Shown here: positions 9,136 through 17,987 of the stretch, piece after piece
How positions within the stretch are numbered: the first letter of the stretch is position 1
Layout of the letters: each line of letters starts with the position of its first letter
Assembly (NCBI GenBank): GCA_026702845.1
Contig: JADCLS010000001.1
Location: forward strand, 558,001 to 622,000
Direction: 5' to 3'
DNA: 64,000 nt
DNA from: Candidatus Heimdallarchaeota archaeon
Lineage (GTDB): Archaea; Asgardarchaeota; Heimdallarchaeia; Heimdallarchaeales; Kariarchaeaceae
Notes under the pieces: model-generated
Database searches by the model: none
Told to the model about the DNA's origin: nothing
The model's input: only the letters and a program-made list of their open reading frames with translations
Made by a program: the position numbers and the translations under genes

Positions 9136-9405
9136 TTAAATCACCACTCTTGACCATCTATCAAAAAAGAGGCAAATCTGTTTACTATACGGGGATTTTT
9201 CATTGATCACGAATTTTCTCCCGTCTTCAATAACGATATTATATAGCAATAGTTGTTTTACTGCATCCCGAACCTCTGATAGTTTATTATTTACAATAGT
9301 TGAGAGCGATGTTTTACTCATTCCATTCTTATTTGTATATAGGGCATGCAAAATTTTAACTTTGACCTCTGAATCAAAGACTTTGCTGACCTCTAATTTA
9401 TCCAT
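9136..9405 (-). CDS. Small winged-helix DNA-binding protein
   Basis: The protein is 89 residues and forms one winged helix: FDSEVKVKILHALYTN (helix 1), MSKTSLSTIV and LSEVRDAVKQLLLYNIV (recognition helix), then wing GRKFVINEKSPY. This resembles a stand-alone archaeal transcription factor. AAGGTGA lies 12 bases and a TATA-like CATATAC about 25 bases upstream of the ATG. It is a single gene with no clear target in the window. Confidence 0.65.
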   Translation of the reverse strand: MDKLEVSKVFDSEVKVKILHALYTNKNGMSKTSLSTIVNNKLSEVRDAVKQLLLYNIVIEDGRKFVINEKSPYSKQICLFFDRWSRVVI

Positions 9406-9727
9406 AATAAATATATCACCTTAAAGTATATGAATACATTGAGACAAACAGGATTATTTGTGATATGTTTTATCATACGCTTAATATTTCAGTAGAATAG
9501 GCAATAATGCACATATTTAGCAATTTGTTAATTGAAGAACTTAGGTGTAGTACCGTATTATCTTAGAAAATAAGCCTAAACAACCAATTCTCTTTAATAT
9601 ATGAAGTAATCACTTCAAGAACCTTGCTTATACGGGTTAAAGAAAGAATTCTACCTTTCAATACTGATTTGTGTATGAAACTAGGTCTAGAATAAACTAC
9701 AAATACTTCCGAGTACATGCATCAATA
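9406..9727. other. Intergenic region between two opposite-facing promoters
   Basis: About 320 bases with no gene seen. It holds the promoter of the small wHTH gene at the left end and that of the hydrolase gene at the right end. TATA-like candidates for the latter lie at about 9626-9635 and 9696-9704. No repeat or RNA gene is recognised. Confidence 0.4.
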
Positions 9728-10567
9728 ATGAAGGAATTGATTGAACTCGTAAAATATGATCCAGTTGATTTTGATGTAGTACAAGAAGCCGCTGATGAAA
9801 ATCACAGCATGTATACCCTGAAAACCTTATCGATTACAAATTCGATGGGAGGCCGAATTCACCTATATTTGCTCATCCCAGAACATAAGAAACCCACACC
9901 CGCAGTTCATTTCATCCATTGGTTGGAAACTGAGGCCGAGAATTCAAATAAAGATGAATATCTACCCATGGCAAGGGAATTGGCACAACAAGGGTATACC
10001 TGTATCTTACCTGATTGTTTCTGGTCCGTAGATAAATATAAATTCAAGGAAAATCCCAAGGCATATACGGATAACTGGTGGAAAACAGATGAGAGCAAGG
10101 ATATTGAACTTTGTCGTAAACAGATTATAGAACTGTGCAGAGTGCAAGATTATCTACAATCACTTGATATAGATATTGATAGGATGATCCTGGCAGCACA
10201 TGATTTTGGTGCTATGTTTGGAACGATCTTAAGCACAATGGGGTACAACTTCAAAACCTTTGTCTTTATGGCAGCCACTGCGAGATTCTCTGATTGGTTC
10301 AGATTTGGCTCTAAGAAAACCCAAGAGGAGTTGGAACCATACATCAAATCACTAGATTTTCTTGACCCCATCAATCATGTGGCAAACTTACCCAGTCCAG
10401 GATTATTCCAGTTTGCAGATGATGATTTCTATGTTCCTGTGGATAGGGCAAAGGAGCTTCACAAAGCAGCTGGAAAAGATCAAGAGATCAAATGGTATAA
10501 GGCCAAGCATAATATGAACGATCTTGCGTTTTCTGATATGCACTCATGGATACTTGAACACAGTTAG
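9728..10567 (+). CDS. Alpha/beta hydrolase, dienelactone-hydrolase-like, with predicted Asp nucleophile
   Basis: The protein is 279 residues from the ATG at 9728; a GTG at 9671 would add 19 residues but has no ribosome site. The fold is shown by GRIHLYLLIPEHKKPTPAVHFIH, the nucleophile elbow AAHDFGAMFG, an acid strand FQFADDDFYVP and a late His (KAKHNMND). The elbow has Asp in the HDxG form of haloalkane dehalogenases and epoxide hydrolases, not the Cys or Ser of typical dienelactone hydrolases. The reaction is unknown. The pseudo-GTPase gene follows, starting 55 bases after the stop with its own TATA box. Confidence 0.75.
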   Translation: MKELIELVKYDPVDFDVVQEAADENHSMYTLKTLSITNSMGGRIHLYLLIPEHKKPTPAVHFIHWLETEAENSNKDEYLPMARELAQQGYTCILPDCFWSVDKYKFKENPKAYTDNWWKTDESKDIELCRKQIIELCRVQDYLQSLDIDIDRMILAAHDFGAMFGTILSTMGYNFKTFVFMAATARFSDWFRFGSKKTQEELEPYIKSLDFLDPINHVANLPSPGLFQFADDDFYVPVDRAKELHKAAGKDQEIKWYKAKHNMNDLAFSDMHSWILEHS

Positions 10568-10622
10568 CAGGAATTCAATAGATACTAGGATACTTAAAAA
10601 TCAGTCAACAACAGGTTTACCC

Positions 10623-11465
10623 ATGGCTGCAAAAATCAAATTCGTTTTATTTGGATCAGTGGATTCTGGTAAGAATGAGTACTTGGAGAAGCACATGGAG
10701 AATATGAAGGCCAGGGGGCTGGTGAATGACGAGAAAATAGTGCTCGAAACAGGCCAGAGGAAGATAATTGGTGACAACCAGCATGTAATATTGCCTATAA
10801 CCTCCAAATCAGGGGAGACTGCCGAGATTGGCCTATATTACTTCTCCGCAGCTGCATCGGAAAGGCTCAGGACTAGCAGAAAAATCATGCTGGATGGCAC
10901 GGATATACTCATCTTTTTCCTAGAGGATAATCCTGAATATTTTGATAGATACACCTACCTATTTGATGAGATCAAAAAAAAGGAGGGATTGGATTGTTAT
11001 TTTGTACTCTCTAGATCAACAATGAAAATGACTCTAGAACAAACTCTCCACAAATTGGTAAATTCTGGACTGGTAAAAAACATTCAACAAGCAATGATGT
11101 GTACCTATGAGCTGGAAGCAAGCAGTACATCAGAGGTTGTATCAAGAATATTTACACTCATTCTCCGGTCACATATTCAGAAACGTCTGGAGCAATTGCG
11201 TGATCCGGAACCAGATGATCCTTTGCTGCTGCAGTTTGAGGGTATCTATCAACGAACAGAGCGTTTGAAATTGAGTATATTGTCCTCATTGCTCGAAATG
11301 GATGAAAAAGAGTTGTATCAGTGGTTATACAAGCTACCCAGCAAGTATGAGTTCAAGATTGATCAAGATATCATCTGCTTCACCATTGATTTGAGCAGCG
11401 AGATTGATGATCTCCTCTTTCAGTACAATCAGATGGAAGAGCTTGGCATGGGAAAGAAAGTATAG
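10623..11465 (+). CDS. Degenerate Ras-like GTPase domain with C-terminal winged helix
   Basis: The protein is 280 residues from the ATG at 10623, chosen because a TATA-like ATACTTAAAAAT lies about 25-35 bases upstream; an earlier ATG at 10524 lies inside the hydrolase gene. KFVLFGSVDSGKN fits the P-loop GxxxxGK[ST], but Asn replaces the Mg-binding Ser/Thr. The G3 DxxG region reads YYFSAAASERL and the G4 NKxD region reads YFVLSRST, so both are lost. Residues about 205-262 look like a winged helix. It is probably a pseudo-GTPase scaffold or regulator. Arf/Ras-like relatives are numerous in Asgard archaea. Confidence 0.6.
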   Translation: MAAKIKFVLFGSVDSGKNEYLEKHMENMKARGLVNDEKIVLETGQRKIIGDNQHVILPITSKSGETAEIGLYYFSAAASERLRTSRKIMLDGTDILIFFLEDNPEYFDRYTYLFDEIKKKEGLDCYFVLSRSTMKMTLEQTLHKLVNSGLVKNIQQAMMCTYELEASSTSEVVSRIFTLILRSHIQKRLEQLRDPEPDDPLLLQFEGIYQRTERLKLSILSSLLEMDEKELYQWLYKLPSKYEFKIDQDIICFTIDLSSEIDDLLFQYNQMEELGMGKKV

Positions 11466-11551
11466 ATAATTACTCGATTCGATTGATAAATAGCCTATTA
11501 ATTCATCAAGTCCACCAATAACTTATTTTTATTGCTTGAGTACAGGTTGGT

Positions 11552-12643
11552 ATGGTTGATGTATCTGAGCTCAGATCCCGGGTTCTATCAAGATATGAGA
11601 TCTCCAGAGCACAATTCAATGAGATGATAAGTGAGACACGAAAATTACTAACCAACACTGCAATACGAAAGGTTAGGGGCAAATTAGAGGAGGAAATTAA
11701 TAGCTTTATGTATACCCCTAATGAGCTTCATGCCTTTGGAAAGGAGTACTGGTTCTTCCTCTTTACTGGAAATAAAGAGAATTTTCGGGATCAACTGATG
11801 ATAAGTTTTGGTAGAAATAAGAATAATAGCATGAAAATTGATGATTCAGATCAATTACTGGATTGCAAGGAATATCTAGGTGGTATTGGTGAGATATGGT
11901 ACTCATTCAAGGGCCAAACGGTGAAATTTGGAAAACTTGGAGGTAAAATCACCTATGGCTCTGATTTTATTCAATTTGAGACACCTGAATATTCTGTACG
12001 ATTCTCAGGATATTATCCAGAATACAAGATGACTGTAACCCAGGATAGTGAAGAGGTTATATCCATCACATCAAAATTACCTGAAGCAGGGGATTCTATT
12101 GAATTCTTCAATTTTGAGAAAGCAAATCTCGGTTCTGAAATCGGTAATGCCTATCTTGATTTTTCTGGTACTATTGAGGGAAATGCATTTCATGGTAGGA
12201 ACTATCTGCAGAAAGTAATCATGTCTGCGCCATTTATTCCATGGTACTGGGGACGCTTTATTTTCGATTCTGGCTCAGTTTTAGTATTCTTTCTGATGTG
12301 GGTTGAAATGTCAGGCGTAAAACGAACCGTTTATTCTCAACTCAAGCTCTATGATATACAAACCAAAGAATACGTGAAAATCGACGATTATAAAATTGAA
12401 CAACCCAAAGGTACAAATTATTTCATTATCACTCAGGATAGTGAGGAAAGTAACTTCTTTGCTCTGATCCATGCCTATGCAAATAATGTATTCAGTATGT
12501 CCGCAACTGGAGTGTTCACCTATGATGAGATGTTTGCAGAAGTTAAGGAATTAAGGTTTGTTACCACTGAGAGCAAATATACCACTGAAATACTTGGAAA
12601 AGGTGTAGGGTCATTAGAAAAAGCAACGGGCATGGCATTTTGA
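11552..12643 (+). CDS. Beta-rich protein, possibly AttH/CrtC lipocalin-like
   Basis: The protein is 363 residues, without signal peptide or membrane helix. After a helical N-terminal part of about 55 residues it is mostly beta strand. FHGRNYLQKVIMSAPFIPWYWGRFIF followed by DSGSVLVFFLMWVE resembles the signature of the AttH / carotenoid hydratase-like lipocalin group (a short motif then WGR-x-x-F-DGS). This match is weak and no active-site assignment is made. The gene has its own TATA-like element (TTATTTTTAT, about 11523-11532) and is likely leaderless. Confidence 0.5.
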   Translation: MVDVSELRSRVLSRYEISRAQFNEMISETRKLLTNTAIRKVRGKLEEEINSFMYTPNELHAFGKEYWFFLFTGNKENFRDQLMISFGRNKNNSMKIDDSDQLLDCKEYLGGIGEIWYSFKGQTVKFGKLGGKITYGSDFIQFETPEYSVRFSGYYPEYKMTVTQDSEEVISITSKLPEAGDSIEFFNFEKANLGSEIGNAYLDFSGTIEGNAFHGRNYLQKVIMSAPFIPWYWGRFIFDSGSVLVFFLMWVEMSGVKRTVYSQLKLYDIQTKEYVKIDDYKIEQPKGTNYFIITQDSEESNFFALIHAYANNVFSMSATGVFTYDEMFAEVKELRFVTTESKYTTEILGKGVGSLEKATGMAF

Positions 12644-12745
12644 ATCGCATTATCCACTCACTTATATGTTGATTATCGTACCATTGAATGACCATTCGTA
12701 AAAATAGGTGATAAATCCTATTAATGAGAACTTAATCTGAGGAAT

Positions 12746-13402
12746 ATGAAGAAAGTATTACTTTCAATTGTACTGTTACTAGTTCTCTTCTCACACACTC
12801 AGGCGCAACCACAACCCATTTCATTGACCTATACTATTCTAGAAGCCAATGAAGGTGTCAATACCTGGTTTAATGAGGATTATTCAGAATCTTGGGCTTA
12901 TGAGATAAATGAAAGCAGCTTCACGGTTGATTTGAATATAGATGATGTGACAACTGTTGATCTTAATCTTGGCAATCTTACTAGAGAGGGTATTTCAGAT
13001 GATGAGGTTCAGACAAACCTTGCATTAGGTTATTGGATGTTATCCTCTGCTTTTGGATTCCATGCCAATACATCATGGGATGCTGTGGAGGAAGACTTTC
13101 TAGATTTAGATCTTCTTGAAAAGGACTTCACAGAAACTGATGCTCAGTATCTTGGAGGAGAGGTCGAGACAATAGTCATAGATTTCAAAGACGCCTATCA
13201 GAATACAACTCTAGTGTATTCCAAAGATGAAGGTTTGCTTCTCTATGCAAAAACAAGTGTTTTTGGGTTTACCTTGGATATTAAAATATCTCAAATAAAT
13301 GGAGATGATACCTATTATTCCAAACAAGTCTTTTCACCATTCAATTTCATGTATGGATTGATGGCATTCCCCATACTTGCTGCTCTTAAGCGAAAACAAT
13401 AA
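12746..13402 (+). CDS. Secreted protein with C-terminal membrane anchor
   Basis: The protein is 218 residues. A signal peptide (MKKVLLSIVLLLVLFSHTQAQ) is followed by an extracellular region rich in Asp, Glu and Thr, and a short C-terminal hydrophobic stretch ending in basic residues (YGLMAFPILAALKRKQ). This arrangement recurs in other secreted proteins of the window. No family is recognised. Confidence 0.65.
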   Translation: MKKVLLSIVLLLVLFSHTQAQPQPISLTYTILEANEGVNTWFNEDYSESWAYEINESSFTVDLNIDDVTTVDLNLGNLTREGISDDEVQTNLALGYWMLSSAFGFHANTSWDAVEEDFLDLDLLEKDFTETDAQYLGGEVETIVIDFKDAYQNTTLVYSKDEGLLLYAKTSVFGFTLDIKISQINGDDTYYSKQVFSPFNFMYGLMAFPILAALKRKQ

Positions 13403-13431
13403 TAAATACAGATCTTTGACATAAATTGAGA

Positions 13432-14091
13432 ATGAACCTAATAGATAAGAAATGCATTATTTTTGATGTTGATGGAGTATTAGTAGATTCTGAAGCTCTC
13501 AGTTGTGGTGCATTACATCAGATACTAATGGAGGAGTTGGCAATTGACATCGGTCATGATTTCTCTCCTGTACTAGGTACAAGTAATCAGCATGCAATCA
13601 AATACTATGCTGACAAATTTGATGTTAACATCGATGTAACTGAGATAAATCGTCTCACAGAGCTGAAAGATAATCGTTATCTACAACTGGCTGACACACA
13701 ACTTTCCACATTTGAGTATCTTGAGACATTCATAAATAAATGGATAGATCAAGGAAAACAATTGACAGTTGCTTCTTCAGGCTCACTCAATAAAATCAAG
13801 TTTTCTCTTGAAAAAGTCAAGTTACTCAATTATTTTTCCCTTCTTAATTCCAGTGAAGAAGTACAACACGGTAAACCTGCTCCTGATCTTTTTGAATTGG
13901 CCATGAGCCGGATGAAAAGGAGTGCCGATGAATGCGTCGTAATAGAGGATAGTTTACTAGGTGTGAAAGCAGCTCGAAATGCAGGCATTGATGTACTTGG
14001 ATTTGTAGGTTCTTTTAATTCCCAACAACTTAAAGAGGAGGGAGCGTTTCCATTCTCTTCATACAAGGAATTATTAGAGTGGATAGAGTAA
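13432..14091 (+). CDS. HAD-superfamily phosphatase (beta-phosphoglucomutase/phosphatase-like)
   Basis: The protein is 219 residues. Motif I is IIFDVDGVLVDSEAL with both catalytic Asp residues. Motif II is VASSGS. The motif III Lys lies in HGKPAPDLFELAM. Motif IV is VVIEDSLLGVKAARNAG. An alpha-helical cap lies between motifs I and II. Together these give a subfamily I HAD hydrolase of the PGMB/GPH type; the substrate cannot be read from sequence. The start is the ATG at 13432, with TTG at 13426 as the alternative. Confidence 0.85.
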   Translation: MNLIDKKCIIFDVDGVLVDSEALSCGALHQILMEELAIDIGHDFSPVLGTSNQHAIKYYADKFDVNIDVTEINRLTELKDNRYLQLADTQLSTFEYLETFINKWIDQGKQLTVASSGSLNKIKFSLEKVKLLNYFSLLNSSEEVQHGKPAPDLFELAMSRMKRSADECVVIEDSLLGVKAARNAGIDVLGFVGSFNSQQLKEEGAFPFSSYKELLEWIE

Positions 14092-14143
14092 TTTATTCTC
14101 GATTATCAAAACTATTTTTAAGCAAACCCAACGTATCAGTGTT

Positions 14144-15271
14144 ATGACAAAACCACCAATCTTTTTCTTAAAGGAGGGAGATCCTATCAAGAAAGCTCAT
14201 GGGAGCATACCTGAAGGTCTATATGAGATTGAACATGGCCGGAGGGGATTTTTTGGTAGGGTTGCTCATATGTACAAGAATCATAAACCCACCGGTTGGA
14301 CACGTGTAGAGGGGCCACTACAGCATCATTCCTACTCCCTACTCAAATTGAGAACTCAGGATATGGATGATCCTTATAGTAATCCAACCCTATGTCTCTA
14401 TAATAATGATTGTGAGATCGCAGTATCAAGGATCAAACAACCCATGCCTTACTACGCACGAAATGCAGATGGTGATCTCTGTATCTTTATTCATCGTGGG
14501 GAGGGAAGGATTGAGACTGATTATGGAAGATTGGATTTTAATCGAGGTGATTATATTATCATTCCCAGAGGCACCTCATACCGTCTGGTACCATCAACAG
14601 AGGATAATTTTTTCCTCTACATAGAGAGCACTGATGCAGAGTATGACTTTCCAGATAGGGGTATGCTTGGTCCTAATGCACAGCTTGATCCTGGACTGGT
14701 GGAAACTCCGAAACTGACTAAGAAACCAACTCGTCCAAATGGAGAGTGGGAAGTGCGTGTCAAGAAATTTGATGAGTATACTAAAGTCTTCTATCCATTC
14801 AATCCTGTAGAGGATACAGTGGCTTGGAAAGGAGATTTGACCGTCTGGAAGGTAAATATTCGTGATTTCAATCCAATCGTATCACCCAAGTACCATTTAC
14901 CTCCATCAGTACACACTACTTTCTTATCACAGAATTTTGTCATCTGTAGCTTTGTACCTAGACCCTTGGAGGATCCAGATGTGCTGCGAATCCCCTTCTT
15001 CCACAGTAATATCGATTATGAGGAAGTGATCTTCTACCATGATGGTGAATTTTTCTCAAGGCATGGTATCGATGAAGCAGATGTGACCCATCATCCACCG
15101 GGTATTGCCCATGGTCCACAACCCCAAGCATTTGATAAAGTTCAGAAGAATGCAGACAAGACTCACACCAATGAGTATGCGGTTATGGTAGATACAAGAA
15201 GAAGATTATTTGCTACAGATATCATGAAGACTGTTGAAAATGCAGGATATATGAATTCCTGGAAGGAATAG
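14144..15271 (+). CDS. hmgA: Homogentisate 1,2-dioxygenase
   Basis: The protein is 375 residues. Homogentisate 1,2-dioxygenase opens the ring of homogentisate to maleylacetoacetate in tyrosine/phenylalanine breakdown, using non-haem iron. The N-terminal jelly roll is seen in GRLDFNRGDYIIIPRGTSYR. The C-terminal cupin carries PFFHSNIDYEEVIF and THHPPGIAHGPQP, which supply the expected His/Glu/His iron ligands. Its length fits the shorter prokaryotic branch. No other gene of the pathway lies nearby. A TATA-like CTATTTTTAAG at about 14111-14121 predicts a nearly leaderless transcript. Confidence 0.85.
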   Translation: MTKPPIFFLKEGDPIKKAHGSIPEGLYEIEHGRRGFFGRVAHMYKNHKPTGWTRVEGPLQHHSYSLLKLRTQDMDDPYSNPTLCLYNNDCEIAVSRIKQPMPYYARNADGDLCIFIHRGEGRIETDYGRLDFNRGDYIIIPRGTSYRLVPSTEDNFFLYIESTDAEYDFPDRGMLGPNAQLDPGLVETPKLTKKPTRPNGEWEVRVKKFDEYTKVFYPFNPVEDTVAWKGDLTVWKVNIRDFNPIVSPKYHLPPSVHTTFLSQNFVICSFVPRPLEDPDVLRIPFFHSNIDYEEVIFYHDGEFFSRHGIDEADVTHHPPGIAHGPQPQAFDKVQKNADKTHTNEYAVMVDTRRRLFATDIMKTVENAGYMNSWKE

Positions 15272-15351
15272 GTTGATTTCACCTAAAATTCTGTAATCTG
15301 ATCCAATCAGCTATTGTTATTTTTTTATTCACTATCATAGGATGGGGAAGT

Positions 15352-15936
15352 GTGTCAGAACCTGATCTCTCGGAAATCATCGCTGTATTACTGGCTATAA
15401 AACATAGTTCTGCAGGAAGATATACCCTTGCACGACGTACAGGACTTACAGAGGCAAGGATCCGGGTTGTAACTGATTTTCTTCGTGATCAAAAGTTGAT
15501 TTATGTGAGATCTGGCAGGGCAGGAATGATACTTGAACCCGTAGGAGAGAAATTTGTTAAGAAAATACGTACCAAAATCCTAGCGAATTTTGATAATGAC
15601 CTATTTGATTTACCAAATTCGATATATGATCATAAAGAATTAGGACCAAATTACTGCTCGATTGCCTTGAGTGCTGATGATATTGATACCTCAGGTATAC
15701 GGGTAAGGGACATCGCCATAAGGGAGGGAGCAAAGGCTGCTATAACCTTAGTGAAGAAAATGAATTGGCATATTCCTCCTGAGGAAATACCTGTTGTCAA
15801 AATTAATTTCAAACAATCGTTACCTCCGCAATTCAATATGATTATCACAGTATTTGGAGATAATAGTTTTCATGCTTGTTTAAAAGGAGCATTATATCAT
15901 CTGGATGCTGAATTTGATAACCTTGAAGATTTTTAG
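15352..15936 (+). CDS. Winged-helix protein of the DUF4443 type
   Basis: The protein is 194 residues. The N-terminal winged helix reads LLAIKHSSAGRYTLARRTGL, TEARIRVVTDFLRDQKLI, then a wing with GAGM-like RAGMILEPVGEKF. The C-terminal half contains RVRDIAIREGAKAAITLVKK, a pattern I associate with archaeal DUF4443 proteins. The start is GTG, with a TATA-like T-rich element (TTATTTTTTTATTC, 15317-15330). Convergent with the next membrane-protein gene. It is probably a DNA-binding regulator. Confidence 0.6.
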   Translation: MSEPDLSEIIAVLLAIKHSSAGRYTLARRTGLTEARIRVVTDFLRDQKLIYVRSGRAGMILEPVGEKFVKKIRTKILANFDNDLFDLPNSIYDHKELGPNYCSIALSADDIDTSGIRVRDIAIREGAKAAITLVKKMNWHIPPEEIPVVKINFKQSLPPQFNMIITVFGDNSFHACLKGALYHLDAEFDNLEDF

Positions 15937-15938
15937 TA

Positions 15939-16343
15939 CTATGCTTGCTGATTATATAAGAATATAAGTCCAATGATCAAAAATACAGCATTGAAGATTA
16001 CATTAAACTCAAAATTAAACAATAGAGATCCAATCGAATCTGCGATAAACCAAGCAAATAAGCCAAAAAGCACTAGACGTTTGCTAAATTCTGGTTTAGC
16101 TACTGCCCAAAAAAGAAATCCAACTAGATACATCACAGCACCAACCATGGTGGTGAAGAAGAGGAGTAAATCCTTTCCAAATGTACCTAACTCTATACTT
16201 GAATATTCTGGAGAGAATATTAGTATGAAATCAACCATTAAGGAATGGAAGAAGAGTGATCCCAGCACAAATATGTCTCCAAAGAATAGCATAATCAGTG
16301 CCAGGACAAAGTAGTTCTTGCGTTCTTGTTCTATTTTGAACAT
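15939..16343 (-). CDS. Four-helix membrane protein, unknown function
   Basis: The protein is 134 residues with four transmembrane segments (YFVLALIMLFFGDIFVLGSLF, LLLFFTTMVGAVMYLVGFLFW, LVLFGLFAWFIADSIGSLLF, VIFNAVFLIIGLIFLY). Its promoter faces that of the 16529 operon, and the TGTAAG-type palindrome at 16385 lies just upstream. No family is assigned. Confidence 0.6.
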   Translation of the reverse strand: MFKIEQERKNYFVLALIMLFFGDIFVLGSLFFHSLMVDFILIFSPEYSSIELGTFGKDLLLFFTTMVGAVMYLVGFLFWAVAKPEFSKRLVLFGLFAWFIADSIGSLLFNFEFNVIFNAVFLIIGLIFLYNQQA

Positions 16344-16384
16344 AATATAAGTACACCTCCAGAGTATATAAATTATAGGAAAAA

Positions 16385-16402
16385 TGTAAGATAAACTTTA
16401 CA
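16385..16402. promoter_or_regulatory. Inverted-repeat operator, TGTAAG-N6-TTTACA (left copy)
   Basis: TGTAAGATAAACTTTACA lies 42-59 bases before the start of the minus-strand membrane-protein gene. It matches the copy at 16448 in 17 of 18 positions, so both divergent genes may share one regulator. Confidence 0.55.
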
Positions 16403-16447
16403 AAATGGGGGATAAATTTAGAACAAACAATTATAAAATTGATGTAA

Positions 16448-16465
16448 TGTAAGATAAAATTTACA
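16448..16465. promoter_or_regulatory. Inverted-repeat operator, TGTAAG-N6-TTTACA (right copy)
   Basis: TGTAAGATAAAATTTACA lies upstream of the TATA-like TTAAATATATTT (about 16500) of the DUF2178-like/Xre/CPBP operon. The Xre-family protein in that operon is the nearest candidate binder. Confidence 0.55.
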
Positions 16466-16528
16466 TAACTAGGCAATCACACCTTATTGTAGCTATAAGG
16501 TTAAATATATTTTTATCAGAATTTCACT

Positions 16529-16900
16529 ATGGATAAATTCTGGGCATCAGTGTTTGTACTTGCATTTATGGTCGATGGAACATTACTTATTGTAGCTGGA
16601 ATCTACCAGATCACTTGGCTGTTACTAGCAATGAGTATAGTAGCCACAGGGGGAGCCTATGTTCTTTTCAATTTATGGAATCAAGATGAACGGACTGAAC
16701 AAGCCATTGATGATGCATCTGGTTTGGTAATCAAATATTTCTTAATGCTTGATTTCATTGTGGGTATAATATTAATCATTTTTTCAAGCATGTTCTATCC
16801 TACTCTGTGGACAATTGGTGCAACAATGCTGATTTTAGGATTAGTTCTCTTTTATTTCAATGCTCTTTTTGCCTTGAGATTTGAAGCAGAGATGAGTTAG
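16529..16900 (+). CDS. DUF2178-like membrane protein
   Basis: The protein is 123 residues with four transmembrane helices in two pairs. Between them lies NQDERTEQAIDDASGLVIKYFLM, like the DERT...A...A segment of DUF2178 proteins, which are often encoded beside a small Xre-type regulator, as here. It is the first gene of a three-gene operon, with a TATA-like box about 20-30 bases before the ATG. Its molecular role is unknown. Confidence 0.65.
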   Translation: MDKFWASVFVLAFMVDGTLLIVAGIYQITWLLLAMSIVATGGAYVLFNLWNQDERTEQAIDDASGLVIKYFLMLDFIVGIILIIFSSMFYPTLWTIGATMLILGLVLFYFNALFALRFEAEMS

Positions 16901-16901
16901 A

Positions 16902-17147
16902 ATGGCAAAGAAAAAGAAACGATCTGAGGATTATGGTGTTAAATGGTCCTCCAGGTTAAAAGTATTCCGAGCCATGAAGGATCTAACCCAAGAAGATCTA
17001 GCTGAGAAGTTGGATGTGACCAGACAAACAATATCCGCAATAGAGAAGGGGAACTACAATCCCAGCTTAATCCTGGCATATAAAATTGCCCGAGAATTCC
17101 AAGTGAGTATCGAAGAAGTATTTATTTTTAAGGAGGAAACAGAATGA
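16902..17147 (+). CDS. Xre-family helix-turn-helix regulator
   Basis: The protein is 81 residues. The Cro/cI-type HTH is complete: RLKVFRAMKDLTQEDLAEKL, DVTRQTISAIEKG, NYNPSLILAYKIAREF, and the end VSIEEVFIF. It belongs to the short YozG-like group that travels with DUF2178 membrane proteins. It starts 1 base after the previous stop and overlaps the CPBP gene by 4 bases. It may bind the paired TGTAAG sites upstream. Confidence 0.85.
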   Translation: MAKKKKRSEDYGVKWSSRLKVFRAMKDLTQEDLAEKLDVTRQTISAIEKGNYNPSLILAYKIAREFQVSIEEVFIFKEETE

Positions 17148-17971
17148 TTAATTTTATTGTTATAGCAATTCTAGCTGTATTTATCATTCCTGCCGGTTTG
17201 GCAAGTATTGAAGCAAATTATAGGTTAATCGTAAACCTAAGTACTAAGGAAGGGAAGCAACCACCACCAAAGAGCTTTGTGGGTTTCATCTCATTTATGG
17301 AGTATATGTTTCTAGGAGTGGGATTAGCCATGTTGAGCTATCTAGTTCAACCTGTCACGGGACTTGAAATTCCATTTTTGGAAACAGTATCCACAGGTAA
17401 TCCAGACTGGATATTGCTTGTAGATATGATCCTCAAGGCTCTACCTACAGCAATTCCATTCACTGCCTTCTTTCTAATCATGTACTACAAGTATTATCGT
17501 TCAAAATTCAGTGATGCTGAGCTTGGTGCAGTAGAAGGCATGCGGGACAAGATGGGGCTCTTCAGTAGAGTATTTGCAGGTGGATTTTTTGAAGAAGTGG
17601 TTTTCAGGTGGGGAATACTTGGGTTAATTTTTGCAGGATTGTTACAGATCAATGAAAATTACCACATTTTGTGGTTTTGGATTGCTAATATTATTGCTGG
17701 GATTCTCTTTGCATTAATGCATCTGCCAGGTGCCAAGGCATTGGGAGTAAAACTTACACCAAAAGTCATAGAATCAACTTTTGTATTAAATATGATCCTT
17801 GGTCTACAATTTGGCTGGGTTCTTTATACCATTGGTTTGGAGGCCTCAATCTTTTCTCATGCTCTTGTTCATCTAGTTTGGTATCCAATTGAGAGATCCT
17901 ACAAATCAAAACGACTGGATCTTGATACTGCTTTGGAAACCCTAGCACTACAGGATATAAAACAGTTATAA
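17144..17971 (+). CDS. CPBP-family intramembrane metalloprotease
   Basis: The protein is 275 residues with about seven to eight membrane helices. The CPBP motifs are present: E150-E151-VVF-R155, H193 in ILFALMHLPG, and H239 in FSHALVHLVW. Such enzymes (Rce1/Abi-like) cleave substrates within the membrane. It overlaps the Xre gene by 4 bases, so expression is coupled. The substrate is unknown. Confidence 0.8.
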   Translation: MINFIVIAILAVFIIPAGLASIEANYRLIVNLSTKEGKQPPPKSFVGFISFMEYMFLGVGLAMLSYLVQPVTGLEIPFLETVSTGNPDWILLVDMILKALPTAIPFTAFFLIMYYKYYRSKFSDAELGAVEGMRDKMGLFSRVFAGGFFEEVVFRWGILGLIFAGLLQINENYHILWFWIANIIAGILFALMHLPGAKALGVKLTPKVIESTFVLNMILGLQFGWVLYTIGLEASIFSHALVHLVWYPIERSYKSKRLDLDTALETLALQDIKQL

Positions 17972-17987
17972 ATCATCTGACATTGAA

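Noticed and set aside
16231..16476. 81-codon minus-strand frame over the divergent promoter region
   Set aside because: It overlaps the 15939-16343 gene out of frame and runs through both TGTAAG palindromes and the TATA boxes; composition is Tyr/Phe-rich and non-protein-like.
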